Below are positions 9,291 through 17,707 of a DNA stretch of 64,000 nt, piece by piece. A program made the translations under genes and the position numbers. The stretch spans positions 1-64,000 of the forward strand of contig SVES01000002.1 in assembly GCA_015057305.1 (NCBI GenBank), read 5' to 3'. Positions within the stretch are counted from its first letter, which is position 1. Every line of letters begins with the position of its first letter. The notes beneath the pieces are model-generated. The model saw only the letters and a program-made list of their open reading frames with translations, was not told where the DNA came from and searched no databases. Origin of the DNA: Pseudobutyrivibrio ruminis (GTDB lineage: Bacteria; Bacillota; Clostridia; Lachnospirales; Lachnospiraceae).

Positions 9291-10496
9291 ATGGGATTAT
9301 TTACTAGTAGACAAAAGAAAAAAGAGCTTCGTGCAGCTAAAATTGATGATGCTTTCAATAGAGTCTATACCCAGATAGAAGGTATCGATAACTGGAATGA
9401 CCCAAAGAAGCTTGAACATTATATACTAGACTCCTGTGAGCAAATCATTGCTTCAACTAAAGCCATGGAGCGCCAAAAAATGGAATATCGTATTGTTACG
9501 CGATATCTTAATGATATTAAAACAATTGAGAATCTCCCTAAAGACAAGGCAAAGGATTTGCGTACTACAGCCGCAAGAATCTGTGAGCTGGAGCAGAATC
9601 TTATCAATGCAAGAGCAATTCAGAGAAATATAACAGAGGAACAGTTTGAGGTAATATCTGATGATGAGCAGGATATGCCTGAAATTATTAATCGATTTTC
9701 TTCCGATGAAATATATCAAGCAAAGCTTAAACGAAATCTTGGTTACCTGGAAGGAGAAAAAAGCAGGTGGGAGATTGAAAGGGAAGAACTAAAGGAGCAG
9801 GTGAAACTCTTTAGAAGAATGGCGATAGTTATCATGGTTTCTTTTATGACTCTATTGATATTACTATTTACAATGTATAACGCCTCCAAGACAGATATTT
9901 CTGGCTGGGTACTTGCAGTTTTATTTATCTGTGCGGTTAGTGGTTTTATTGTATTTCTTAGACAAAATAAAATTGCCAAGGATAATAAGGTTGCTATTGT
10001 ACATTTGAATCAGGCTATAAGCATGTTAAATGTAGAACGAATGAAATACGTTAATGTTAGAAATAGCGTAGAGTATTCAAAGGACAAGTACCATGTTCGT
10101 TCCGCTGCAGAATTGCAATATGTTTGGGAACAATATCAGGATAAGGTGAGAGACCAACAACGATATATAGAAAACAACGAGGATTTGGAATTCTACAGCA
10201 GCAAGCTGGAAAGATTACTTGGAAGTTTAGGGTTGGCTGACGACAAAATCTGGCTCAATCAGGTTAATGCATTAATAGATAGACAGGATATGGCTGATTG
10301 CAGACATAGACTTGTAATGCGTAGGAAAAAGATTAGAGATAGACTTGAGGATCATAGAAAGCTTGTTCAGGAAGAGCGGGATGAAATAGATAGGCTCATG
10401 GCGAACCATGAGCACTACCTGCCTGAAATTCAGGAAATTATTAAGTCTGTTGATAAGCTTTGTGGTACCAGCTCAAGCATAAAAAAGGATGCTTAA
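9291..10496 (+). CDS. Membrane protein with long coiled-coil arms
   Basis: A 401-aa protein of unknown family. The N-terminal 175 residues are charged and helical, two transmembrane helices follow (about 177-197 and 204-224), and the rest (225-401) is charged heptad-rich helix, including a region of dense Arg/Lys/Glu near 340-375. Both arms probably face the cytoplasm, as expected for a helical hairpin anchor. It is the last gene of the operon starting at 3652 and could tether the ATPase and scaffold to the membrane. Its stop codon abuts the stop codon of the converging EEP-family gene with no base between. Confidence 0.72.
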   Translation: MGLFTSRQKKKELRAAKIDDAFNRVYTQIEGIDNWNDPKKLEHYILDSCEQIIASTKAMERQKMEYRIVTRYLNDIKTIENLPKDKAKDLRTTAARICELEQNLINARAIQRNITEEQFEVISDDEQDMPEIINRFSSDEIYQAKLKRNLGYLEGEKSRWEIEREELKEQVKLFRRMAIVIMVSFMTLLILLFTMYNASKTDISGWVLAVLFICAVSGFIVFLRQNKIAKDNKVAIVHLNQAISMLNVERMKYVNVRNSVEYSKDKYHVRSAAELQYVWEQYQDKVRDQQRYIENNEDLEFYSSKLERLLGSLGLADDKIWLNQVNALIDRQDMADCRHRLVMRRKKIRDRLEDHRKLVQEERDEIDRLMANHEHYLPEIQEIIKSVDKLCGTSSSIKKDA

Positions 10497-11579
10497 TTAC
10501 TTTAGGATAAAGTCCATATAAACTGGATTATGGTCAGAATACTTAAACTGAGTATCACATACATTTGAATATTTAACTTCTACATTGTTAGATACAATAA
10601 AGCCGTCAATGGTGAGTACAAAGGAATCCTCTGAATAAGGCGAATCTGCATTTCTACAGGAGGCAACAGGAGCAGCTTCATCAATAGGTCCTACAAGTGT
10701 AAAGGAATCGTCTAATAATTCATCAGGAAATGGCTGTGCCCAGTTTTCGCTGCTAGTAGTTCCAAAATATACTGAAGAATCAACTAGCATGTCTTTGTTC
10801 ATATCACCACCAGCTACAATATAGTTGCCTGCATTTAGTTCCTGAAGCATATCTTCATTTAGCATGACGACTTGATTTTCTGCTGTAGATGGGTCAGTTG
10901 TATAAGCTGATAAATGGACATTGTAAAGTACCAGCTTCTTACCATTATCTACGTCTATATAGCTTTTGGAGTAGCATCGATCAAGGTCAATAAGCTTTGA
11001 TAGGCCTTCCTCAATTGGCAGGGAACGGCGTATGGCACTTTGGATTTTTGTGGATGTCATTGTGAGAAGACCAGCCTTTGATTTTCCATGTGGTTGTGTT
11101 AATGGATACATTAAAAATGGGCTGTCATAATTTTGTGCAAAAACATAATTTAGATTATTGTTTTCGTCTAATATAGAGTATATTAAGTCTTTCTCATTTA
11201 CGTGATAGCTACGAGTTGAGTCTATATCAACTTCTTGAAATAAATAGAAATCTGGTGCGAGACTTTTTACACTTTCGGCTGAACCTTGGATATTTTCATT
11301 TACAGCAGCTTCAGAAAAAGCCCAGGATTCGGTGCCACCATCCATAAAGAATGAATAATCATCAGAGTAGGCTCCAAATCCTACATTGGAAGATGTAATA
11401 CGATAGGTTTCACCAGTGGTAACCGCTTCCTTAGTTGTATTTTGGCTACCTTCTATTTCCAACGAAAGATTGTCTTCAAGACGATAATAGGAAATAAGAA
11501 CATATGCCATATATGCAACAAAAATAATAACAAGTGAAATTATGACAACCAAAATTGGCTTAATGATTTTTTTAATCAT
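10497..11579 (-). CDS. Membrane-anchored endonuclease/exonuclease/phosphatase (EEP) family protein
   Basis: A 360-aa protein with an N-terminal membrane anchor (about 7-29) and an extracytoplasmic EEP-fold domain. Visible family motifs are ITSSNVGFG (first Asn), YLFQEVDID (metal-binding Glu), LYNVHLSAY, VAGGDMNKDM (GDxN) and the C-terminal KYSDHNPVYMDF with the catalytic SDH. EEP enzymes cleave phosphodiesters in nucleic acids, sphingomyelin or inositol phosphates; the anchored architecture suggests an external substrate, but which one is not visible. AAAGGAT precedes the ATG. The gene sits alone on the minus strand, back to back with the preceding operon's end. Confidence 0.86.
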   Translation of the reverse strand: MIKKIIKPILVVIISLVIIFVAYMAYVLISYYRLEDNLSLEIEGSQNTTKEAVTTGETYRITSSNVGFGAYSDDYSFFMDGGTESWAFSEAAVNENIQGSAESVKSLAPDFYLFQEVDIDSTRSYHVNEKDLIYSILDENNNLNYVFAQNYDSPFLMYPLTQPHGKSKAGLLTMTSTKIQSAIRRSLPIEEGLSKLIDLDRCYSKSYIDVDNGKKLVLYNVHLSAYTTDPSTAENQVVMLNEDMLQELNAGNYIVAGGDMNKDMLVDSSVYFGTTSSENWAQPFPDELLDDSFTLVGPIDEAAPVASCRNADSPYSEDSFVLTIDGFIVSNNVEVKYSNVCDTQFKYSDHNPVYMDFILK

Positions 11580-11681
11580 AATTAGTTTTATCCTTTCAAT
11601 AAATTGCTAATATAAATATAGCATGATTTTAGGATTGGATAAAGTTGTCATTTTTAATATAAAAATAGTTAGGAGAAGAAT

Positions 11682-12914
11682 ATGATTTACAAATTCAAAC
11701 AATCGGCAGAATTAAGACTTAACACATCATATGTGATTATACAAGGACTATACTGGATGCTGGTATGCTGTACTATTAGTCTGGGGTCAGCCTATTTGAC
11801 AAATAGAGGTTATTCAACTGTAGGTATAGGAGCTTTATTTGCGGTGGCTTATTTACTTGCAGCAGTGCTTCAACAGACGATTTCAGTGGCTACAGATAAT
11901 TCCACAAATTTTAATGTGGTGGATGTATTATTTGTTCTTGGTGCCATAATGGTTGTGGATTTGATAGCTTCAATAGGAACCAGCACAAAGGGGTTTGCAA
12001 CGGGCTTTACATTTTTAATTGGGGTTATGGTGGCAACAATTATGCAGCCATTTCTAAACGCCCTCAATTTTCATATAGAAAAATACGGGGTAAAAATGAA
12101 TTATGGAGTTGCCAGGGCTGGAGGTTCATTCTTTTTCTTTTTGATGAGTCTAATAGCAGGAAACCTTATGAAGGCAATTTCTGAAAAGGCGGCACCAGTT
12201 TTAGGTTTGATTGTTTCTTTACTATTTATTGCAACAATAATTTGGATCTATTTCGAATTAAAGAAATTTGGAAAGCTTACAAAGGAATTTGACCCATTAG
12301 ATACAATACAAAGCAATGACTCTTTTAGTGTTGATTCTATCAAAAGCTTTATTGAAAAATACAAAATGTTTTTCATCTTTTTAATAGGACTTGTAGGTTT
12401 TTATTTTGGACATGTATTTATAAATAATTTCCTATATCAACTTACACTAAATGTAGGTGGAGATGAAGGAGATAATGGAGGATTGCTAGCCCTTCAGGCA
12501 ATAGTTGAATTGCCAGCAATGATTTTCTTTGCACAGTTAAAGGATAGATTTGGGGCAAAGTTTTTACTTGCTTTATCAGCTGTTTTTTATTTTGTAAAAA
12601 TGCTTGCAACAGTACTTGCTACATCTGTTGGCATGTTGTATTTTAGTATGATTTTTCAGGCATTTGCATTTGCAGTATTTATTCCTGCTTCAGTTCATTT
12701 CGTGGATGAAATTATGCCTAAAAAGGATGCTGTCAAGGGACAGGCTTTTATTACAATAGCTATGACTGTTGGAAATTTATTATCTAGTCTTATCGGTGGC
12801 TTGCTCATTAGAGTAGTAGGAGTTTCTGCAAGCATGTGGTTTAGTACAGTTATCACTTTGTTGGGAACAGTTGTTGCTATATGGGCACTTATGAATATTA
12901 AAGAAAATAGTTAA
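11682..12914 (+). CDS. MFS transporter, 12 transmembrane helices
   Basis: A 410-aa major facilitator with about 12 hydrophobic helices and a central charged loop near residues 190-225. The N-terminal LRLNTSYVIIQGLYWMLVC and overall shape resemble the LacY-like/MFS_1_like group, which includes sugar, nucleoside and phenylpropionate symporters. The loop-2/3 signature is weak, so the substrate cannot be assigned. AGGAG lies six bases before the ATG. It is flanked by the divergent EEP gene and followed by an AT-rich palindrome at 12957-12976, so it is probably monocistronic. Confidence 0.85.
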   Translation: MIYKFKQSAELRLNTSYVIIQGLYWMLVCCTISLGSAYLTNRGYSTVGIGALFAVAYLLAAVLQQTISVATDNSTNFNVVDVLFVLGAIMVVDLIASIGTSTKGFATGFTFLIGVMVATIMQPFLNALNFHIEKYGVKMNYGVARAGGSFFFFLMSLIAGNLMKAISEKAAPVLGLIVSLLFIATIIWIYFELKKFGKLTKEFDPLDTIQSNDSFSVDSIKSFIEKYKMFFIFLIGLVGFYFGHVFINNFLYQLTLNVGGDEGDNGGLLALQAIVELPAMIFFAQLKDRFGAKFLLALSAVFYFVKMLATVLATSVGMLYFSMIFQAFAFAVFIPASVHFVDEIMPKKDAVKGQAFITIAMTVGNLLSSLIGGLLIRVVGVSASMWFSTVITLLGTVVAIWALMNIKENS

Positions 12915-12956
12915 ATTATATAACGAAAAATAGCTTTTGATTTTCCTATAAAAACG

Positions 12957-12976
12957 TAAAAATCTATAGATTTTTA
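12957..12976. terminator. AT-rich 20-bp perfect palindrome after the MFS gene
   Basis: TAAAAATCTATAGATTTTTA is a perfect palindrome 43 bases after the MFS stop codon. As RNA it would form an A/U-rich hairpin ending in U residues, so a weak bidirectional terminator is plausible. A protein-binding site for the next gene's promoter is an alternative. Confidence 0.45.
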
Positions 12977-13026
12977 TATTGTAAATTGCTAAAATAATTG
13001 TATATAAATCGTAAAAAAGGATTGAT

Positions 13027-13623
13027 ATGGCTAGATACAATATTGGTGGATACATATTCGATGATGAGAATAAAGCAAAGAAAGCCGCCAAGGAGCTTAA
13101 GGCAGTAGAATATATCCTGGGACAGATTAAGGATGCAGACGAGAAGGGGGTACTTACTGTTTATAAAAAGCTCATTAAGCAACGGCTGTTTTCCACTGAA
13201 ATTGGGATGAGCTTTTTGTCTCAATTGAGACAGAATCTTATTGATTCAAATGTTTTTTCCGAGGATGAAATACCTGCGGTTTATTCTCTTGAAGAATCAA
13301 TAGAGAAAAAACAATCAGAAGAAATTACAAACGCAAAAGAAAAGTCTAAATCTACTAAAGAAAAAGCCGATAAATTTGTTGGGACGGCAGATTCGGATGC
13401 CTTTGCTCAAATTAAAAAGCTTAAAAGAATCAATAGTATTTTATTAATCCTTTGTATTACACTTTTGTTAAGTGTTATAGGTATGTTTTATGTGAATTCC
13501 ACAATAAACAGTCCTACAATCCTCAATTATGAGGAAAAGCTAATAGACAAGTATTCCTCTTGGGAACAGGATCTCACAGAGAGAGAAAACGCCCTTAAGG
13601 AAAAAGAACTTAGTCAACAATAA
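13027..13623 (+). CDS. Single-pass membrane protein upstream of a two-component system
   Basis: A 198-aa protein without a family name I recognise. Residues 1-85 are helical and charged, 95-120 are a Lys/Glu-rich linker, a transmembrane helix lies at about 139-160, and the C-terminal 38 residues are charged and coiled-coil-like. The orientation, with a cytoplasmic N-terminal domain, is inferred from the Lys-rich segment preceding the helix. AAGGA stands five bases before the ATG. It ends 23 bases before the response regulator gene and is likely co-transcribed with it. Confidence 0.68.
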   Translation: MARYNIGGYIFDDENKAKKAAKELKAVEYILGQIKDADEKGVLTVYKKLIKQRLFSTEIGMSFLSQLRQNLIDSNVFSEDEIPAVYSLEESIEKKQSEEITNAKEKSKSTKEKADKFVGTADSDAFAQIKKLKRINSILLILCITLLLSVIGMFYVNSTINSPTILNYEEKLIDKYSSWEQDLTERENALKEKELSQQ

Positions 13624-13646
13624 ATTTCAAGGATGGGGTTGGTGTT

Positions 13647-14336
13647 ATGTCAAAAAACAAAATTCTTGTGGCTGATGATGAAAGCCGAATGAGGAAGCTA
13701 ATCAAAGATTATTTAATCAGGGAGGATTACGAGGTAATCGAAGCAGAAAACGGAGAACAGGCTCTTGATATGTTCTATATGGATAGCGAAATTTCGCTTA
13801 TCATATTGGACGTTATGATGCCAAAGGTGGATGGCTTCGCTGTTCTTAAAGAAATCCGAGAGACTTCTTCAATTCCAGTTTTAATGCTTACAGCTAAAGG
13901 CGAAGAAAATGATGTGCTTAATGGCTTCGAGCTAGGAGCTGACGAATATATTAACAAGCCATTTTCGCCAAAGATTCTTATGGCAAGAGTTAATGCTGTT
14001 CTTCGTAGAAGTACAGATGATTCCATTGGTAAGAAAATTGTTGAGGCAGGTGGTATTCAGCTTGATGTTGACGCTCATGTTGCAACAAATGACGGAACAC
14101 CAGTTGAGCTTTCAGTAAAAGAATTTGAATTGCTTTATTACTTCATTAACAACGAAGGAATTGCTCTCTCAAGAGAAAAAATCCTGAATCATGTATGGGA
14201 TTACGATTACTTTGGAGATGCACGAACCATAGATACTCACGTTAAAAAGCTTCGTAGTAAGTTAGACGATAAGGGAAATTACATCAAGACTATTTGGGGC
14301 ATGGGGTATAAATTTGAAGTCGACGCAAAGGTCTAA
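13647..14336 (+). CDS. OmpR/PhoB-family response regulator
   Basis: A 229-aa DNA-binding response regulator. The receiver domain (1-120) has the acidic pair D10/D11, phospho-acceptor D55 in IILDVMMP, T82 in LMLTAKG and K104 in INKPFSP. The C-terminal winged helix (about 130-226) ends with the usual ARTIDTHVKKLRSKL recognition helix and the KTIWGMGYKF hairpin. The partner kinase gene overlaps its 3' end by 23 bases, so the two form a coupled two-component pair. Target genes are not evident; the lipoprotein gene downstream is a candidate. Confidence 0.95.
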   Translation: MSKNKILVADDESRMRKLIKDYLIREDYEVIEAENGEQALDMFYMDSEISLIILDVMMPKVDGFAVLKEIRETSSIPVLMLTAKGEENDVLNGFELGADEYINKPFSPKILMARVNAVLRRSTDDSIGKKIVEAGGIQLDVDAHVATNDGTPVELSVKEFELLYYFINNEGIALSREKILNHVWDYDYFGDARTIDTHVKKLRSKLDDKGNYIKTIWGMGYKFEVDAKV

Positions 14337-15825
14337 TAAAATTAATCGCCAAATTGTAGGACTGATATTACTAATAATACTTGGGTCACTAGTGGTTGTT
14401 AGTATACTATCGTCCTGCTTTTTAGGCGATTATTATATTTTTGAAAAAAGAAAGGATATGAAATATATATATTCAAACCTTTCTGAAAGATGTGATTCCC
14501 ATAAATTATATGGTTCAGATTATTCCGAAGAACTTGTAGCTTTATTCGATAATTATTCAGTTTCTTGTCTTATTACGGAAGCTGATGGGGAGCCTCTAGT
14601 TTCGTCTAATACCGATTCAGCGGTTCTATTACATCAACTTAATTACGCGATGTTTTCTAAAGATGAGTCAGTTAAAGTTATTAACTCCACAGAGGAGTAC
14701 GAACTTTTTACTCAGAGATTTCCAGGGTCAAAGGATGATTATTTATTGCTATTAGGGCTGTTGCCAGATGGCAATGTAATTTTCATGAGAGCGAATCTAG
14801 CAGCCATGGAGCATGTTAGTTCAATCACTAATAAATTCTTTTTGCACATGGTAATATTGGCTTTGTTTGTAACAGCTTTGTTTAGCCATTTTGCTATAGA
14901 CAGATTCACCAAGCCTTTATTTAATATTATTGATATAACAAAGCGTATTTCTAATTTTGACTTTGAAGCCCACTATAAGCCTCAAAAGGTCTATAATGAA
15001 ATGGATGATTTAGGTGAGCATATCAATGAAATGTCCACCACATTAAAGCGTGCCATTACTCAGCTTAGGGCTGCTAATGAAAGCCTAAAGCACGACCTTG
15101 AGGTTAAAGAAGAAACTGAAAACATGCGAAAGGAATTCGTATCAAATGTTTCTCATGAGCTAAAGACACCTATCGCCTTGATTCAGGGATATGCTGAAGG
15201 CCTTCAAGAAGGAATCATGGATGATGAGAATAGTAGACAGATTTATTTGGACATCATTATTGATGAAGCAAACAAGATGAATCGACTGGTTAGAGAGATG
15301 CTTATCCTCAACCAGCTTGAAGCAGGCCAAATGAATATGGATATGGTGGATTTCAATGTTACTGATATGATTGATGGGGTGGTTGATAGCAACCAAATCA
15401 ATTTTGAAGCACAAAATATTACTTATTCATTTATTAATAAAGAAGAATGTATAGTTCATGCTGATGAATTTTTAGTGGAACAGGTTATTACAAACTTTGT
15501 AAGCAACGCTATTCATTATGTTATGAACGAAAATATTATTACAGTTCGATATGATTTTGTAAAAAAAGGAAAAGTTCGAATTAGTGTATTCAATTCAGGA
15601 AATAATATTGCCAAGAAAGATATAAAGCATATTTGGGAAAAATTCTATAAGGCTGATAAGGCAAGAAGCCGTGAATATGGTGGAAGCGGTATTGGTTTAT
15701 CGGTTGTTAAGGCAACTATGGACCTTATGCATGAGAAGTTTGGAGTTGAAAATTTGCCTAATGGAGTTGAATTTTGGTGCGAACTACCTTTGGCAAAAGA
15801 CACAAAAATCAACAAAAATTCATAG
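14314..15825 (+). CDS. Membrane sensor histidine kinase
   Basis: A 503-aa kinase with two transmembrane helices (about 13-36 and 167-186) bounding a 130-residue extracytoplasmic sensor, then HAMP (about 187-240), HisKA with phospho-acceptor H281 in FVSNVSHELKTP, and HATPase_c with the N-box NFVSNAIHYV and the GGSGIGLSVV G-box. The start used is TTG at 14314, inside the regulator gene, with GGGG seven bases upstream; it is needed to keep the first membrane helix, since the next ATG (14458) would remove it. It should phosphorylate the regulator encoded just upstream. The signal sensed is unknown. Confidence 0.92.
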   Translation: MKSTQRSNKINRQIVGLILLIILGSLVVVSILSSCFLGDYYIFEKRKDMKYIYSNLSERCDSHKLYGSDYSEELVALFDNYSVSCLITEADGEPLVSSNTDSAVLLHQLNYAMFSKDESVKVINSTEEYELFTQRFPGSKDDYLLLLGLLPDGNVIFMRANLAAMEHVSSITNKFFLHMVILALFVTALFSHFAIDRFTKPLFNIIDITKRISNFDFEAHYKPQKVYNEMDDLGEHINEMSTTLKRAITQLRAANESLKHDLEVKEETENMRKEFVSNVSHELKTPIALIQGYAEGLQEGIMDDENSRQIYLDIIIDEANKMNRLVREMLILNQLEAGQMNMDMVDFNVTDMIDGVVDSNQINFEAQNITYSFINKEECIVHADEFLVEQVITNFVSNAIHYVMNENIITVRYDFVKKGKVRISVFNSGNNIAKKDIKHIWEKFYKADKARSREYGGSGIGLSVVKATMDLMHEKFGVENLPNGVEFWCELPLAKDTKINKNS

Positions 15826-15909
15826 AATTTTCTGATTTTTTCTGTTGAACAATACACATAATAATGCTAACATACCATTAATGATTGGTTTATTCTTCTA
15901 GGAGATGAC

Positions 15910-16680
15910 ATGAAAATTAAAAGATTATTCCTTTTGATTTCTATATTGTGTTTTTCTCTGACCTTTACCGCATGTGGAGAATCACTTTATACTATGAGTG
16001 ATGAAGAGGAGGCCATCATAGTTGCATATGCATCTAAGGCTGTTTCAAAGTTTAATAAAAATCAAACTATTGGAATTGCAAACGCAAGAGTAAAGCCTGG
16101 AGAATTAGATGAAGACTATGAGGCTACATCGGAGGGCACAACAGAAAATCAGGAAGAGGAAGCAACTGAGCCAGAGATTGATCCTGTTACGGGAGAACCT
16201 ATTATTACAGATTCTGATGAAACAGAAGGACTTGAGGAGACAGTAGAGGATGGCTCAACTGATTCTACTAGCCAGGGTCTTTCATTTACAAAGGCAATGG
16301 ATATTGAAGGAGTTGAATTCACCTGTTTAGAATTCGATGTCTCCACAGAGTATAAGACAAACAATTTCGCATTAACTTCCGTTTCAGGTAAGCAATATGT
16401 GGTTTTATCAATTGAGGCAAAAAATACCACAGATAAGTCGATTGACTTTTCACAATTTTCAAAGAAAACCTATAGCCTTTCTTTGAATGGAGGAGAAAAG
16501 ACAAACAATCAATATACTCCATTGTCAAACGACTTAGCAAACTACAATGGTATACTGGCAGCTGGTGATACAAAGTCATTTGTTTTAGTTTTTCTTTTCA
16601 GCAACTCGTCAGTAGAAAATATATCATCCCTGGAGCTTTTTGTTACCAGCGATGGCACAACAAGAGGGACAACCATATAA
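15910..16680 (+). CDS. Lipoprotein with a DUF4352-like domain
   Basis: A 256-aa lipoprotein. The signal sequence ends in the lipobox FTAC with lipidated C22. An acidic Glu/Thr-rich linker (about 60-120) follows, then a beta-sandwich domain (about 125-256) with the DUF4352/immunoprotective-extracellular pattern YVVLSIEAKNTTDKSIDF. Such domains bind or shield proteins on the outer face of the membrane; the exact role is unknown. It lies 84 bases after the histidine kinase, behind a possible promoter (TTGAAC at 15845, TAACAT at 15868, spacer 17), and may belong to its regulon. Confidence 0.82.
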   Translation: MKIKRLFLLISILCFSLTFTACGESLYTMSDEEEAIIVAYASKAVSKFNKNQTIGIANARVKPGELDEDYEATSEGTTENQEEEATEPEIDPVTGEPIITDSDETEGLEETVEDGSTDSTSQGLSFTKAMDIEGVEFTCLEFDVSTEYKTNNFALTSVSGKQYVVLSIEAKNTTDKSIDFSQFSKKTYSLSLNGGEKTNNQYTPLSNDLANYNGILAAGDTKSFVLVFLFSNSSVENISSLELFVTSDGTTRGTTI

Positions 16681-16721
16681 ATCATTATTGATTTAAATGA
16701 TTTAAATGAGAGGAGATTTGC

Positions 16722-17645
16722 ATGGATACTAATATTTTATTGGAATCGGGCACAAACGAACTTGAAGTACTTGAATTCAAGGTTGGCAAAAATTTCTACG
16801 GAATTAATGTCGCCAAAATAAGGGAAATTTTGTTATATCAACCAGTAACGCCTTTACCTAATGCGCATCCTTCGATTGAGGGAATATTCATGCCAAGAGA
16901 TATTATGATTTCTGTTATTTCTCTTCGCAAATGCCTGAATATTACAGATGAGCCTTCTGGTGACGGACTGTTTATTATTACAAACTTCAATAGTTTGAAT
17001 ACAGCCTTCCATGTTGATGAAGTGCTTGGTATTCACCGTGTATCTTGGGAAGATATTATTAAACCAGATGCAACTATCAGTTCTGATGAATCTGGTGTAT
17101 CTACTGGTGTAATTAAGCTTGAAGACAGATTAGTAGTTATTCTTGATTTTGAAAAGATTGTTACAGATATTAATCCTGAGACTGGCCTTAAGGTTTCAGA
17201 AATGGATGAATACGAGTCAAAGGATAGAAGTAAATCACCTATTATGCTTTGTGAGGATTCACCACTTTTGTCAAAGCTTATTGTAGAATGTTTAAAGAAG
17301 GCTGGTTACACAAACCTCAATGTCAATATGAACGGACAAGAGGGTTGGGATAAGCTTGTGGAGATGCACAAGGCTGGTACAGTTTTAGACGATGTTCATC
17401 TTATCATTACTGATATTGAGATGCCTCTTATGGATGGACACAGATTATGTAAGCTTGTTAAAGAGAATGATACTTTAAAGAACATACCTGTTATTATTTT
17501 CTCTTCTCTTATTAATGATGAAATTAGAAGAAAAGGTGAGAGTCTCGGCGCTGATGCTCAGCTTACAAAGCCTGAAATTGGAAAGCTTATTTCAGTTGTA
17601 GATGAGTTGGTTGCTAAATACGAGGAAGCACGCAAAGGAAAATAA
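16722..17645 (+). CDS. cheV: CheV-type chemotaxis coupling protein (CheW plus receiver)
   Basis: A 307-aa protein with an N-terminal CheW domain (about 10-160, starting LEVLEFKVGKNFYGINVAKIREIL) and a C-terminal receiver domain (about 172-302). The receiver has the acidic CEDS pair and phospho-acceptor D231 in LIITDIEMPLMDG, with a conserved lysine in QLTKPE. CheV proteins link chemoreceptors to CheA and aid adaptation, so this organism probably has chemotaxis genes elsewhere. The GAGAGGAG ribosome site precedes the ATG closely. A terminator follows, so it appears monocistronic. Confidence 0.92.
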   Translation: MDTNILLESGTNELEVLEFKVGKNFYGINVAKIREILLYQPVTPLPNAHPSIEGIFMPRDIMISVISLRKCLNITDEPSGDGLFIITNFNSLNTAFHVDEVLGIHRVSWEDIIKPDATISSDESGVSTGVIKLEDRLVVILDFEKIVTDINPETGLKVSEMDEYESKDRSKSPIMLCEDSPLLSKLIVECLKKAGYTNLNVNMNGQEGWDKLVEMHKAGTVLDDVHLIITDIEMPLMDGHRLCKLVKENDTLKNIPVIIFSSLINDEIRRKGESLGADAQLTKPEIGKLISVVDELVAKYEEARKGK

Positions 17646-17658
17646 ACCTTTAAAAGAT

Positions 17659-17686
17659 GGGGTATGCAATGCATGCCCCTTTATTT
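17659..17686 (+). terminator. Intrinsic terminator after the cheV gene
   Basis: A 9-bp stem with one G-U pair (17659-17667 with 17671-17679) and a 3-base loop is followed by TTTATTTG. It lies 13 bases after the stop codon. Confidence 0.8.
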
Positions 17687-17707
17687 GATTAAACGGGGGA
17701 TATGTAG

